From: Granulicella sp.
Lineage (GTDB): Bacteria > Acidobacteriota > Terriglobia > Terriglobales > Acidobacteriaceae
Assembly: GCA_027365345.1 (NCBI GenBank)
Contig: DAHXNO010000184.1
Coordinates: 1 to 40,172, forward strand
Direction of reading: 5' to 3'
DNA: 40,172 nt
A program made the translations under genes and the position numbers. How positions within the stretch are numbered: position 1 is the stretch's first letter; each line of letters starts with the position of its first letter. Shown piece after piece: positions 1 to 8,815 of this stretch. The notes below the pieces were generated by a model. It saw only the letters and a program-made list of their open reading frames with translations, had not been told where the DNA came from and did no database searches.

Positions 1-835
1 TCATGGCGGCGGCAGCGCAGCCAAAGTCCAGTTGCCGCTCCAGTTCCCAGCCTTGCGTGAGACCGTAGAGAAAGCCGGCGTGGAAGATGTCTCCCGCGCC
101 GGTGGTATCGGTGACCGGCACATGGAAGGCGGGGCGAAAGAAGAACCGGCGGCCGTCCCAGGCGAGCACGCCATCCGGACCGAGGGTGGCTGCGGTGAGA
201 GCGCATCCATAGCGCGAGTGCATCTTGCGCAACGCGCGGCAGAGATCATCCTCCTGCATCAGGCGGCAGGGAAGGTCGCGGCTCACAATGAGGTGATCGA
301 TCTTCTCGATGAGCCGATCGACGCCGGGGTAGACCTCATCGAGGTCCGCCGTGACCGACAGGCCCTCCTCCCGCGCCCATGTTGCCGCCAGCGTGGCCGC
401 CGCGGTGTCAAAGCCATCCACGTGCAGGGCGCGGGCGCGGACGATCCATTCGCGCTCCAGATCCTGGGGTTGCAGGGCCAGACGCTCATCGCGACGGCAG
501 AAAACCGTCCGCTCACCGGATCCATCGACCAGGATCAACGAGCGGGGGCTGGCCGCGTTGGGCACCGTGACCAGTTGAGTCTCCACGCCGGCCTGAGCGA
601 AGGCGCGGGCGTGCAGCCGCGCTGCGTCGTCGTCGCCGAGCTTGCCTACGTAGCGGGTGCGCATGCCCCAGGTCTGGCAGGCGACCACCGACGTGGCTAC
701 CTGCCCACCCGGAGAGACTGTCTCCTGGCGGTACTCCATTTTGGATCCGCGTTGAGGAAACTCCGAGAGAGGAATCAGCGTGTCGGTGGCGTTGAGTCCC
801 ACTCCGACCAGATCCACTACCGACGTCGATGACAT
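1..835 (-). CDS. PfkB/ribokinase-family sugar kinase (C-terminus cut by window edge)
   Basis: Cytoplasmic ATP-dependent kinase of the PfkB superfamily, phosphorylating a sugar or nucleoside-like substrate. An ATG at 835 opens 278 codons without a stop; the frame leaves the window at the left edge, so the last tens of residues are missing. Near the N-terminus VDLVGVGLNATD and the glycine-rich SPGGQVATSVV (about residues 41-51) match the substrate-binding part of the fold. DTTGAGDIFHAGF (about residues 243-255) is PfkB signature 2; its Asp (about 249) is the expected catalytic base and the GAG supplies the anion hole. The exact substrate (ribose, fructose, adenosine or other) cannot be told. 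It is divergent from the ABC gene at 1057, with a 221-bp gap between them in which no clear promoter was recognised. Confidence 0.9.
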   Translation of the reverse strand, partial: MSSTSVVDLVGVGLNATDTLIPLSEFPQRGSKMEYRQETVSPGGQVATSVVACQTWGMRTRYVGKLGDDDAARLHARAFAQAGVETQLVTVPNAASPRSLILVDGSGERTVFCRRDERLALQPQDLEREWIVRARALHVDGFDTAAATLAATWAREEGLSVTADLDEVYPGVDRLIEKIDHLIVSRDLPCRLMQEDDLCRALRKMHSRYGCALTAATLGPDGVLAWDGRRFFFRPAFHVPVTDTTGAGDIFHAGFLYGLTQGWELERQLDFGCAAAAM

Positions 836-1056
836 TGGTTCATTTTATCTGCTCCAGCCTGTGGCTCAAGGACGCGGCCGGAGCGGCCCGCAAAGGAGGT
901 GCGCGAGGCGAGAGCTACCGCGAGAAGGTTGACCGAGGCTGTAGAGTAAGAACAGCGGGCTGCGCCATGGATGATGAGTGGCTGCGGCTCTGCTGTCCGG
1001 GCCGTGTTTTCTGGCGCTGTTTTCCGCGTTCTGCTCCGCGCTCTGCTCGTCACCTT

Positions 1057-1971
1057 ATGCAACCTGACATTCTGCTGGAAGCCCATGATCTGGTGAAAGA
1101 GTTCGGCTCGGCGAGCGTGATCCGGGGCGTCTCTCTCACGATTCAGCGTGGCGAGACGCTGGGACTGGTGGGCGAGTCCGGCTCTGGCAAGAGCACGTTG
1201 GCGCGGTTGCTGCTGCGTCTGCTGGAGCCGACCAGCGGCCGCATCCTGTTCCACGAGTTGGGCGCAGGGGCGCGGGGGGCTGTTCTCTGCTCCGAGGTGG
1301 GTTCTGGTGTGGGTTCCAGTGTAGGTTCCAAGGTAGGCGCGGCCGGGCGCGTCTACAACCTGCTGGATCTGAAGAAGCGGGAGATGCGCCGCCTTCGCCG
1401 CCGGCTCTCCATGGTCTTTCAGGATCCTTTTGCCGCACTCAACCCGCGCATGACGGTGCGAGAGATTCTGGCCGAGCCGTTCCTGATCCACCAGGAACAG
1501 CCCGTGGGTGGTGTTTCTGCGCGGCTGAGCGAGTTGCTGGGCGAGGTGGGCCTGGAGCAGGATGCGCTGCGCCGCTACCCGCATGAGTTCTCCGGCGGAC
1601 AGCGTCAGCGGATTAACATTGCGCGGGCGATCGCGCTCCGCCCCGAGTTGCTGGTCCTGGATGAGCCAGTGAGCGCGCTGGACGTCTCCGTGGGCGCCCA
1701 GGTGATCAATCTACTGCGCGATCTGCAGCAGCGCTACGGCCTTACCTATCTGTTTATCTCGCACTCGATGCCGCTGGTGCGCTATCTGTGCCATCGCATC
1801 GCGGTGATGCAGGGCGGACGGATCGTCGAGACCGGAGGCTGGCGGGAGGTGTGTGACGCTCCGCGCGAGGCCTATACGCGGAGACTGCTGGCCGCCACGC
1901 CGACGATCCCCGGCCTGGAGCCTAGCGGGACGCCTGGCGCAGAGAGCAGCGCAGGCCAGGCGCGGACTTAA
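1057..1971 (+). CDS. Oligopeptide/dipeptide-type ABC transporter ATP-binding protein
   Basis: 304-residue ATPase subunit of a peptide/nickel-type (Opp/Dpp F-like) importer. Walker A GESGSGKST is at about residues 39-47, then the Q-loop in VFQDPFAALNP, the signature FSGGQRQR, Walker B LLVLDEPVSALD and the switch histidine in FISHS. The ATG at 1057 was chosen because homology begins at LLEAHDLVKEFG just behind it; the frame is open further upstream but that part reads as non-coding. No permease or binding-protein gene is adjacent, so it is an orphan here. Odd: about 30 extra residues sit between the Walker A region and the NLLDLKKREMRRLRRR segment, built partly from a 12-bp tandem repeat (1297-1338). 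In family members these two segments normally lie close together. The 3' end converges on the DUF971 gene. Confidence 0.9.
   Translation: MQPDILLEAHDLVKEFGSASVIRGVSLTIQRGETLGLVGESGSGKSTLARLLLRLLEPTSGRILFHELGAGARGAVLCSEVGSGVGSSVGSKVGAAGRVYNLLDLKKREMRRLRRRLSMVFQDPFAALNPRMTVREILAEPFLIHQEQPVGGVSARLSELLGEVGLEQDALRRYPHEFSGGQRQRINIARAIALRPELLVLDEPVSALDVSVGAQVINLLRDLQQRYGLTYLFISHSMPLVRYLCHRIAVMQGGRIVETGGWREVCDAPREAYTRRLLAATPTIPGLEPSGTPGAESSAGQART
1297..1338 (+). repeat. 12-bp tandem repeat inside the ABC ATPase
   Basis: Units gtgggttctggt, gtgggttccagt and gtaggttccaag are followed by a half unit, giving about 3.5 copies in frame. They encode a Val-Gly-Ser-X repeat (VGSG, VGSS, VGSK, VGA) in a loop between Walker A and the Q-loop. 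The unit length keeps the reading frame, so copy-number change would only lengthen or shorten the loop. Confidence 0.8.
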
Positions 1972-1980
1972 GGAGCGCAC

Positions 1981-2415
1981 TCAAGGAGCAAGGGCGTTCT
2001 GGCGGGCAGCTTCCACATCGGCTACGTTGCGCAGGTAGTCCCAGGAGTAGATTCCGGATTCATGGCCGTCATTCCACTTGAAGCGGAGAGCGTAGTTGCC
2101 GACCGGCGAGACCTCGAGAGGCCGCGCCGGATCCTGATAGATGGGCAGGAGCGATGGTTTGGCGGCGGTCTGGCCGGGCGCCAGGCCTTGCTTTTCGCGC
2201 TCTTCGATGCAGGTGGCGCAGGGGCAGGCGGCGCGCAGCCAAGCAAAGGTCCAACGGCTGCGGTGGCCATCCTTCCACTCGATGACCACGCCTGTGCCGC
2301 CGGTCTTATCGACGCGCACCCGGGCCGGCTGAATCGCGTCTCCGCTGAGCCTCGGCGGCTGCTGGAGAGAGCCGGGCTCGACCGCGTGGGTGATTTGAAT
2401 TCCTTCGTGGCTCAT
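1981..2415 (-). CDS. DUF971 (gamma-butyrobetaine hydroxylase-like N-terminal) domain protein
   Basis: 144-residue protein made essentially of one DUF971 domain. Recognisable parts are VVIEWKDGHRSRW, the paired cysteines of WLRAACPCATC, and the C-terminal half-repeat ALRFKWNDGHESGIYSWDYL. The two W-x-D-G-H blocks and the cysteines fit a small metal-binding fold as found in GBBH-like N-terminal domains and in Fe-S/Mrp-associated proteins; the role of stand-alone members is not settled. The ATG at 2415 was preferred to the longer frame because upstream residues are low-complexity and lack similarity to the domain. It is convergent with the ABC gene, 9 bp between stops. Confidence 0.85.
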   Translation of the reverse strand: MSHEGIQITHAVEPGSLQQPPRLSGDAIQPARVRVDKTGGTGVVIEWKDGHRSRWTFAWLRAACPCATCIEEREKQGLAPGQTAAKPSLLPIYQDPARPLEVSPVGNYALRFKWNDGHESGIYSWDYLRNVADVEAARQNALAP

Positions 2416-2560
2416 AGACTCCGCCTGCAACGTGGCTGCATTTGCTGGAACGTCGCTGCTAGTATTGTGCCGCGCTTTGCGGTGCGAGCGCCAGCCGCGT
2501 AGGGGATTGCACGCTGGGGCCGGGTAGGAATGGGTGGGTTCCGGCGCAGCGCGGGAGGGT

Positions 2561-2848
2561 CTACCCTGGGCGCATCGACCTGCGGTCAAACCACAGCTTC
2601 AAGGCCAGGATCGACAGGGAGAGAACGAGGGTGACTGCGTTGGCCAGCATCACCGGTCCTGAGTGGGTGAACAGTCCATAGACCAGCCAGGAAAACGTAC
2701 CCAGGGAAAAGATGAGAAACATGCCCAGGGAGATCTCCCTGGCCGACCGCAGGCGGATGACGCGCAGGAGTTGCGGCACGAAGGACACGGTGGTCATAGT
2801 GGCGGCCGCGTAGCCGATGAGGTCTACTTGGTGGCGGGTGACGATCAT
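2561..2848 (-). CDS. SemiSWEET-type sugar transporter (PQ-loop/MtN3 family)
   Basis: 95-residue membrane protein with three predicted transmembrane helices, the size of a bacterial SemiSWEET, which works as a homodimer to pass small sugars down their gradient. Seen directly: helix 1 contains TMTTVSFVPQLLRVIR, the PQ-loop-like signature, followed by the charged turn LRSAREISLG; helix 2 is MFLIFSLGTFSWLVYGLF; helix 3 is LANAVTLVLSLSILAL. The ATG at 2848 was chosen because AGGAGG lies about 11 bases upstream and the helix-1 region begins right after; a longer upstream frame would add an arginine-rich non-homologous tail. Substrate unknown. Confidence 0.85.
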   Translation of the reverse strand: MIVTRHQVDLIGYAAATMTTVSFVPQLLRVIRLRSAREISLGMFLIFSLGTFSWLVYGLFTHSGPVMLANAVTLVLSLSILALKLWFDRRSMRPG

Positions 2849-3003
2849 TCCGGAGCTGGCCTCCTGAGGACGTGGGCCGCGGTGACGGCGTGAGCAGGCG
2901 GCGCCGTTGCGCGAAGGCGCATGCAGAGGCATGCAACGATCATTGTAGGGGGTAGAGGAGCACGGCCAAACGAGCGGGGCGAATCGGCCTGGGGACGATC
3001 CGT

Positions 3004-3588
3004 TCAGGGGCCGATGGCTGCCAGAGGCGCGGGCTGGTGAAGATCTGCCAGGCGTAGCGCCTGCTCCACGCTGCCAGCCACCAGAAGGACGCTGCGGTTG
3101 CCGCGAAGCATGCCTTCGCGGTCACAGACGTCGAGGAAGTGGAGCAGGGCGTCATAGAAGCCGTCCACGTTGAGGAGGATGACCGGCTTGGCGTGGATGC
3201 GCAGCGTCTGCCAGGCGAGGGCTTCAAACATCTCCTCCAGCGTGCCGTAGCCTCCGGGCAGGATGATGAAGGCGTGAGCCCGCTCCGCCATGAGAGCCTT
3301 GCGGGTGTGCATGGTGGTGGTGACGTGGAGTTCGTTGAGACCATCGTGGGCTATCTCCAGGTCTACGAGCAACTGAGGAATGACGCCCACGACATAGCCG
3401 CCGGCGGAGAGGGCTCCTTTGGCCACTGCGCCCATCAAGCCGGTTTTGCCTCCGCCATAGATAAGGCCCAGGCCACGCTGGGCCAAGGCTCTGCCCAGCT
3501 CCTCCGCTTCTTGAGCGTACTGCCGCCGCGCGCCAGGGGCCGAGGCGCAGAATACCGCAACGCTCTTTTCCGGGATCTGCATTGCCAT
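3004..3588 (-). CDS. LOG/TIGR00730-family Rossmann-fold nucleotide-processing protein
   Basis: 194-residue cytoplasmic protein of the LOG family, whose characterised members hydrolyse nucleoside or cytokinin riboside 5'-monophosphates to base plus ribose 5-phosphate. Diagnostic features are LIYGGGKTGLMG near residues 42-53 and PGGYGTLEEMFE (about 111-122), the PGGxGTxxE motif carrying the catalytic glutamate and phosphate-binding glycines. Length agrees with the family. The start at 3588 gives MAMQIPEKSVAVFCASAPG, the usual beta-1 strand. In bacteria such proteins are commonly general nucleotide phosphoribohydrolases, so 'cytokinin' annotation should be treated cautiously. It lies downstream of the respiratory operon with a 217-bp gap that shows no gene or clear terminator. 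Confidence 0.9.
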   Translation of the reverse strand: MAMQIPEKSVAVFCASAPGARRQYAQEAEELGRALAQRGLGLIYGGGKTGLMGAVAKGALSAGGYVVGVIPQLLVDLEIAHDGLNELHVTTTMHTRKALMAERAHAFIILPGGYGTLEEMFEALAWQTLRIHAKPVILLNVDGFYDALLHFLDVCDREGMLRGNRSVLLVAGSVEQALRLADLHQPAPLAAIGP

Positions 3589-3805
3589 GCTCCCAGCATA
3601 CAGCCGGATCCGCGGGATGGCGCTGGTGCGGATTGAAGCTGCCTGCCGGCCGCGCCGTGTGGCGCCCTGGGGCGGGATGGGAGGTTGAAGCTGGAGGCGC
3701 CGCCGACGGCGAGCGGTCGGCTGGCTACTTGCGGGTGGCTGCTTCCGCTGGAAGGAGGGTGGCTGGCGGCGATGCGGTGAGGACCGATAGGCCGCCGGCC
3801 CAGCC

Positions 3806-4183
3806 CTACCACATGCCCCAGGAGCGGCTCATGTAGTCGGTCAAGGTCATAGTCACCATCACCAGAAACATGAAGAAGCCTGCTCCGATGGTGAGCTTGA
3901 TGAGCCGGGATTGATAGGCCACATGCATGTCAAAGAGTACTACGATGACCACCTGGGTGCAGGCGATGCCGAGGGCGATGACCGGATTGGCCCACTTGAG
4001 ATCGACGAAGGCGGCGGCGCAGGTGAGGGCCGTCAAGGCGATGAGGGCCAGGTAGACAAAGAGGTACTGGGTGGGCGTGATGATGTGGTGGTGGACATGC
4101 TCCGGATTGTCCACGTCTCCATCGATCGGATGGTTCGCGTTGCCCGGATGGTTCGCGTTGCCGTGAATCGCTTGATCGGTCAT
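3806..4183 (-). CDS. Cytochrome c oxidase subunit IV (prokaryotic type)
   Basis: 125-residue small membrane subunit, the last gene of the ACIII-caa3 operon. After a polar, His/Asn-rich N-terminus come three hydrophobic helices (QYLFVYLALIALTAL; VIALGIACTQVVIVVLFDMH; AGFFMFLVMVTMTLT), the topology of prokaryotic COX4 subunits that stabilise subunits I/III. ATG at 4183 is preceded by AAAGGA about seven bases upstream. The N-terminal tail contains an exact hexapeptide duplication GNANHP-GNANHP from an 18-bp tandem repeat. Identity rests on helix pattern plus position behind subunit III; the sequence family itself is poorly conserved. Confidence 0.85.
   Translation of the reverse strand: MTDQAIHGNANHPGNANHPIDGDVDNPEHVHHHIITPTQYLFVYLALIALTALTCAAAFVDLKWANPVIALGIACTQVVIVVLFDMHVAYQSRLIKLTIGAGFFMFLVMVTMTLTDYMSRSWGMW
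4127..4162 (-). repeat. Perfect 18-bp tandem duplication in the subunit IV gene
   Basis: cggatggttcgcgttgcc occurs twice head to tail (4127-4144 and 4145-4162, plus-strand reading) without mismatch, encoding GNANHP twice in the cytoplasmic tail. An exact duplication implies a recent slippage event. Confidence 0.9.
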
Positions 4184-4289
4184 TCGAATTTCCTTTTGAT
4201 CCCCTGTTCGTTCGATGACGGGATGGCGTGCCGAAGGAGGTGAAGAACTGACGGGCTCCTACTGCCGGGTGAGTTCAGCGGCCGGCGGT

Positions 4290-5042
4290 TCAGTGCAGAG
4301 GATGACGGTTAATGAGATAGAGCAGAGGGTAGAGGAACAACCACACAATATCGATGAAGTGCCAATAAAGACCGAAGTTTTCCACCGGGGCCACATAGCC
4401 GGCGGTGAAGTCGCCGCGATGAGCGCGGCGAATGAGCCAGCAGAGGATGCCGAGGCCGATGACCATGTGCAGGGCGTGCATACCCGTCATGGCGAAGTAC
4501 AGGAAGAAGAAGACCTGGGTTCTTTGCGCCATATCCGGAGACAAGGGAGGTTCCTTGATTCCGTAGCCGGCGGGGTTGGTGAACATGGAGATGTTGAAGT
4601 TGTTGCCGGGAATATGGTGCAGCTCATACTTCTCGTAGTATTCGTCTGATTTGAGGCCGAGGAAGATGACGCCGAGGAGGGCGGTGAGGATGAGCATGGT
4701 GCGCAAGAGCGGGCGTTTGCGCATTTCGGCTGCCCAGACGGCGATGGCCATGCAAAAACCCGATGTGATGAGCAGCATGGTATTGACGGTGCCGATGGTG
4801 ACGTTCAACTGATTGGAGGCCACGACAAAGGCAGGGTAGTACCAGTTGCGATAGATGAGGTAGGAGAAGAACATGCCGCCAAAGAACATGATCTCCGTGA
4901 GGAGAAACAGCCACATGCCAAAGCTGCCCGCCTCCCGCTGTTGCTCCGCAGTTTCAAAGTGATGCCGATGCTGGGGCAGAGAGACGTGCCCGTGCTCCGC
5001 ATGTACCTCGGCCGGATCGGTTGTCGCCAGTGCGCTATCCAA
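4290..5042 (-). CDS. coxC: Cytochrome c oxidase subunit III
   Basis: 250-residue integral membrane subunit of the caa3 oxidase. Typical elements: the pre-helix stretch [18 protein letters not shown], the [16 protein letters not shown] helix with its conserved glutamate, then [17 protein letters not shown] and the final [19 protein letters not shown] loop around residues 135-170 is longer than in mitochondrial subunits. The start is TTG at 5042, overlapping the end of subunit I by 8 bp; GAGGTGA about 12 bases upstream can serve as ribosome binding site, and the overlap suggests translational coupling. The next in-frame Met (in MWLFLL) would delete conserved sequence. Confidence 0.95.
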   Translation of the reverse strand: MDSALATTDPAEVHAEHGHVSLPQHRHHFETAEQQREAGSFGMWLFLLTEIMFFGGMFFSYLIYRNWYYPAFVVASNQLNVTIGTVNTMLLITSGFCMAIAVWAAEMRKRPLLRTMLILTALLGVIFLGLKSDEYYEKYELHHIPGNNFNISMFTNPAGYGIKEPPLSPDMAQRTQVFFFLYFAMTGMHALHMVIGLGILCWLIRRAHRGDFTAGYVAPVENFGLYWHFIDIVWLFLYPLLYLINRHPLH

Positions 5043-6711
5043 CGGTAGTCACCTCATTCCTGGTCTTGTTTGCGAGCCACTCGTAGTCATAGGCCTCGTG
5101 GTCCATGATGGGTATCTCGGCAAAGTTTTCCGTGGGGGGCGGGGAAGGGATCTGCCACTCCAAGCCGGTGGCCTGCCATGGATTGCTCCCCGCAATGGCT
5201 CCATACTTCAACGACCAGGTGAGGTAGAGCATGGGCAGCATGTAGCCGAAGCCGAGGACGGTAGCGCCGGCGGTGGAGAGCACGTTGAGCACCTGGAACT
5301 CTGGCGGATAGGCGGCATAACGGCGCGGCATGCCCATATAGCCAAGGATGAACTGGGGAAGGAAGGTGAGGTTGAAGCCGATGAAGGTGGTGACCGCGGC
5401 GAGCTTGGAGAGCGTCTCCGGATACATGCGGCCGGTCATCTTTGGCCACCAGAAGTGAATGCCGGCGAGGAAGGCCATGAGCATTCCGCCCACCATGACG
5501 AAGTGGAAGTGGGCCACGATGAAGTAGGTTTCCGTGAGGTGCACATCCATCCCCAGGGAGCCGAGGAAGACGCCGGTGAGACCACCGATGGTGAACAGAC
5601 CCATGAAGCCGAAGCAGTAGAGCATGGGGGTCTCGAAGGTGACGGATCCCTTTTGCAGGGTAAAGGCCCAGTTGAAGATCTTGATGGCCGAAGGCACGGC
5701 GACCAGCATGGTGAGCAGGGAGAAGACCAGGGCGGAGTAGCTGGAGACGCCCATGATGAACATGTGGTGCTCCCAGACGAAGAATCCGAAGAGGGCAATG
5801 GCCACGGAGCTAAACGCGACGGCGGTGTATCCGAAGATCCGTTTGCGGCTGCAGGTGGAGATGACCTCCGACATGACGCCCATACCGGGCAGGATCATGA
5901 TGTAGACGGCGGGATGGGAGTAGAACCAGAAGAGATGTTGAAAGAGGAGCGGATCTCCGCCTTTGGTGGGATCGAAGACGCCGATGCCGAAGAGCCGCTC
6001 GAGGGCGACCAGGACGAGGGTGACAGCCAGCACGGGGGTTCCGAGAACCATGAGCAAGGATGCCGCATAGTTCGCCCAGATGAAGAGCGGCATACGGAAC
6101 CAGGTCATGCCGGGACAACGCATGCGATGGATGGTGACGATGAAGTTGATGCCGTTGAAGATGGAACTGAATCCGGCGATGAAGATCGCCGTGGCCGCGG
6201 TGATGACATGGGTATTGAGATAGTGGGTGGAGAGCGGCGCGGTGAAGGTCCAGCCGGTATCGACGCCGCCGAGCACGATGGCGCTGAGCATCATGGCTCC
6301 GGCGATGATGTAGAGGTACCAACTGAGCAGATTGATCTTAGGGAAGGCCATATCCTTGGCTCCCAGCATGATGGGGAGCAGGAAGTTGCCAAGGGTGGCG
6401 GGAACCGACGGCACCAGGAAGAAGAAGATCATGACGATGCCGTGCATGGTGAAGAGCTTGTTGTAGGTGTCCGCAGCCACCAGGTCAGGCTGAGGGGTGA
6501 GCAGTTCCAGGCGGATCAAGCCGGCGAACGCACCCCCGATAAAGAAGAAGAAGGTGATGGAGATGAGGTAGAGGATCGCGATGCGCTTGTGGTCCGCAGT
6601 GAGCAGCCAGCTTAGCAGCCCCTGCTCATTGTTGATGTAGGTGCGCTTGGGCATCTGCGCGGTGCTCTGGTCTGGTAGAGAGACGATGGTACTGCCAATC
6701 GATGCACTCAT
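5035..6711 (-). CDS. coxA: Cytochrome c oxidase subunit I, A2-type haem-copper oxidase
   Basis: 558-residue catalytic subunit reducing O2 to water and pumping protons. Low-spin and high-spin haem and CuB ligands are visible: TMHG in helix [16 protein letters not shown] in helix VI (CuB His), WEHHMF (two CuB His) and [11 protein letters not shown] (haem ligands). The helix VI motif has YSHP instead of the GHPEV carrying the D-channel glutamate of mitochondrial-like enzymes; this defines the A2 subfamily, as in Rhodothermus and Thermus caa3 oxidases. ATG at 6711 matches the conserved N-terminus [21 protein letters not shown]; the longer open frame upstream is out-of-phase subunit II sequence. 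It starts 4 bp after subunit II ends. Confidence 0.97.
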   Translation of the reverse strand: MSASIGSTIVSLPDQSTAQMPKRTYINNEQGLLSWLLTADHKRIAILYLISITFFFFIGGAFAGLIRLELLTPQPDLVAADTYNKLFTMHGIVMIFFFLVPSVPATLGNFLLPIMLGAKDMAFPKINLLSWYLYIIAGAMMLSAIVLGGVDTGWTFTAPLSTHYLNTHVITAATAIFIAGFSSIFNGINFIVTIHRMRCPGMTWFRMPLFIWANYAASLLMVLGTPVLAVTLVLVALERLFGIGVFDPTKGGDPLLFQHLFWFYSHPAVYIMILPGMGVMSEVISTCSRKRIFGYTAVAFSSVAIALFGFFVWEHHMFIMGVSSYSALVFSLLTMLVAVPSAIKIFNWAFTLQKGSVTFETPMLYCFGFMGLFTIGGLTGVFLGSLGMDVHLTETYFIVAHFHFVMVGGMLMAFLAGIHFWWPKMTGRMYPETLSKLAAVTTFIGFNLTFLPQFILGYMGMPRRYAAYPPEFQVLNVLSTAGATVLGFGYMLPMLYLTWSLKYGAIAGSNPWQATGLEWQIPSPPPTENFAEIPIMDHEAYDYEWLANKTRNEVTTVG

Positions 6712-6715
6712 GGTT

Positions 6716-7765
6716 TCACCTTTCCCCTTTACCCTGCGGTGGTGTTGTGGGAGCAGCTTCCCCGGACTCGGCGGTGACCAGGGTTTGCTGCACGCGGTAG
6801 TTGGACTGCATGTTCTTGATAAATTCGACCAGGTCAATGAGGCCGTCTTCGCTGAGCTGGCCCTGATAGGTGGGCATGATGGGAGCGTAGCCGGCGGTGA
6901 CGTGCTGGGAGGGGTTGAGGATGGCGTCGCGCAGGTAAGCGTCATCGACCAGGAGTTGACGTCCGTCGGTGAGGGTGAGCTTGGAGCCATAGACGCCGGC
7001 CAGATCCGGCCCCCGGGCCGCGGCTGTGCCATTGTGACAGGAGTTGCAGCCCATGCTGGCGAAGAGCCGCTCACCGTTCTGGGCAAGACTCTCTCCTGAG
7101 GTGGACTGCTCCAACCAGGTTTTGTAATCCGCCGGGGTGAGGGCGGTGACCCAGCCGACCATGCCAGAGTGCTGGGTGCCACAGTACTGGGTGCAGAAGA
7201 TGCGGTAGGAGCCGGGCTTGGTGGCCTCAAACCAGACGGTGGTGTAGCGGCCTGGAATCGCCTCACGCTTGATGCGGAAGTCTGGGACGGAGAAGCTGTG
7301 GAAGACGTCCTGGGAGATGAGGGTCAACTGGACGGGCTGGCCCACGGGAACGTGGAGAGCGTTGATCTCATGCTGTCCGCCGGGGTGTTCGGCCTTCCAC
7401 ATCCACTGCTTGCCGACGATATAGATGTTCATGGCATTGGTGGGTGGATTGAAGATGCGGAAGTAGAGGAGAGCGCCCCAGACGTAGGCTACGAGGAAGA
7501 TGGCGAGCGGGATGATCGTCCAAGTGGCCTCGAGGAGGGTGGAGCCCTCAATCTGCGTGGCCACAGGGTTTCTCTGTCTGCGGTAGCGGACGGAGAAGAC
7601 CACCACCAGCACGGCGACCAGGGTGGTTCCGAAGATGGTCATGAGGACCAGGAAGAAGTACAGCGCGTCCGTATAGGGCGCGATCGTGCTCGCCTCCGCC
7701 GGGAACAGCGAAGCGTTGTGGAGCCAGTTGACCAGAAATTGCCAAAGTACCGGACTGAGTCCCAT
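6716..7765 (-). CDS. coxB: Cytochrome c oxidase subunit II fused to cytochrome c (caa3 type)
   Basis: 349-residue electron-entry subunit. Two N-terminal transmembrane hairpin helices (about residues 35-58 and 80-103) are followed by the aromatic cluster [13 protein letters not shown] and the CuA domain, with ligands in DVFHSF and [14 protein letters not shown]-terminal to it is a haem c domain with CNSCH (about residues 242-246) and a distal Met, probably in YAPIMPTY. Fusion of cytochrome c defines caa3 oxidases and lets the enzyme take electrons directly from the ACIII haem subunits encoded upstream. No secretion signal with a cleavable site was evident. ATG at 7765 lies 3 bp after the SCO stop. 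Confidence 0.97.
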   Translation of the reverse strand: MGLSPVLWQFLVNWLHNASLFPAEASTIAPYTDALYFFLVLMTIFGTTLVAVLVVVFSVRYRRQRNPVATQIEGSTLLEATWTIIPLAIFLVAYVWGALLYFRIFNPPTNAMNIYIVGKQWMWKAEHPGGQHEINALHVPVGQPVQLTLISQDVFHSFSVPDFRIKREAIPGRYTTVWFEATKPGSYRIFCTQYCGTQHSGMVGWVTALTPADYKTWLEQSTSGESLAQNGERLFASMGCNSCHNGTAAARGPDLAGVYGSKLTLTDGRQLLVDDAYLRDAILNPSQHVTAGYAPIMPTYQGQLSEDGLIDLVEFIKNMQSNYRVQQTLVTAESGEAAPTTPPQGKGER

Positions 7766-7768
7766 CGT

Positions 7769-8725
7769 TTAGCCCTTATCTATCCCGCCGGTCCGTTTCG
7801 GGGCCGGCTGAAGGTCTTGTTGATGCGCAAGCTGGATGTCGCGCCGAAACATTAAGAAGAGGAAGCCGCCCAGGGAAGCGACGGTGGCGATCCCGCCGAT
7901 TTGCACGGCGCGCACCACCATCATGGAGCGTCTATCAATCTCCGGATTGTAACGATAGCAGTAAGTGAGGATATTGGGCACGCCCACGCCGAGTTTTTCC
8001 TGCGAGGCGGCGACCAGAGAGTTCATCACGGCCTGGGGGGGGTACTCTACGCCCAGGAAGTACTGCGCGATTCTGCCCTGGGGGGTAGCGACCTCAATGG
8101 CGCTGGCGTGCGCGTACTGGTCCAGTTTGCCATCCGGCCCCTGAACCCGAACGTAGCCAAAGCCGATGGCCCTGGTGACCGCGGCGATGGAAGACTGCGG
8201 GCCGGTGAGGTAGTGCCATCCATCGGCTGTGTCCGGACGTCCATAGCGCTTGAGGTAGAGGGCCTTCTTTTGCGCTGCGAGCTTGGGTGTTTCCGTGGGA
8301 TCGAAGCTGATAACGACCACCTGGAAGTCTTTGCCGGGGGTGAGATGCAGCATCTCCAAGGCGCTGGCGAGGCCATCCATCTCCTCCGAGCAGAGCATGG
8401 GGCAGTTGTAATAGACGGTGGTGAGGAGCACCGGGAGTTTGCCGTTGAAGTAGGTTCCAAGGGTGACAGGCCGGCCATGGTCATCCACGAAGGGGGCGCT
8501 GAGGGGCAGTTCGGCGTTGAGATGCTGGGCGATCTGAACGCCGTGGAGGACGGCGGGCAGTTGATCGCCGGGATCGGGGCCAGCGGGAACCGAGGAGGTG
8601 GAGGCCTGAGCGCTGCAGGCGAGCGCGAGCAGGGCCGCGGAGAGGCAGAGCCTGGCCAGCGCGGGGCCGCGCCCCGTTCTGGCCGGGCCCGGCTGCACTC
8701 TGCGAGTTGTGACTGCCGCGATCAC
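7769..8725 (-). CDS. SCO1/SenC-family copper chaperone for oxidase assembly
   Basis: 318-residue membrane-anchored thioredoxin-fold protein that delivers copper to the CuA site of subunit II, encoded immediately downstream. The CPMLC motif in YYNCPMLCSEE (CxxxC) and a histidine in QYAHASAIEV are the expected Cu ligands. An N-terminal export signal (LCLSAALLALACSAQA) and an unusual C-terminal hydrophobic helix (about residues 268-290, RAVQIGGIATVASLGGFLF) suggest an extracytoplasmic domain tethered at its C-terminus. The start is GTG at 8725 with GGAG about 12 bases upstream; this is somewhat uncertain. The gap of 90 bp to the preceding gene holds a small perfect hairpin. Confidence 0.92.
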   Translation of the reverse strand: MIAAVTTRRVQPGPARTGRGPALARLCLSAALLALACSAQASTSSVPAGPDPGDQLPAVLHGVQIAQHLNAELPLSAPFVDDHGRPVTLGTYFNGKLPVLLTTVYYNCPMLCSEEMDGLASALEMLHLTPGKDFQVVVISFDPTETPKLAAQKKALYLKRYGRPDTADGWHYLTGPQSSIAAVTRAIGFGYVRVQGPDGKLDQYAHASAIEVATPQGRIAQYFLGVEYPPQAVMNSLVAASQEKLGVGVPNILTYCYRYNPEIDRRSMMVVRAVQIGGIATVASLGGFLFLMFRRDIQLAHQQDLQPAPKRTGGIDKG

Positions 8726-8744
8726 CTGGGCTTGACTCCGTTGT

Positions 8745-8762
8745 GTGGATCTCCGGATCCAC
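8745..8762 (-). repeat. Perfect 7-bp inverted repeat between the unknown gene and SCO
   Basis: gtggatc-tccg-gatccac can form a seven-pair stem with a four-base loop in the operon mRNA, 20 nt before the SCO start. There is no following U-run, so it is not a standard terminator; it could be an mRNA processing or stability element, or chance. Confidence 0.45.
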
Positions 8763-8815
8763 CTTGTTCCGCCGAGGACTGTGATCCCCGGATAGAGCGT
8801 AGCTGCGACTGCCGA

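Noticed and set aside
892-900. aaaggaggt, a perfect anti-SD complement upstream of the ABC ATPase
   Set aside because: No ATG, GTG or TTG at a usable distance opens a meaningful frame; the real gene begins 157 bases later, so it is probably coincidental.
5098-6615. 505-codon plus-strand open frame opposite oxidase subunit I
   Set aside because: Composition is almost only Gly, Glu, Asp and His, the mirror of membrane-protein codons; no start signal or domain.
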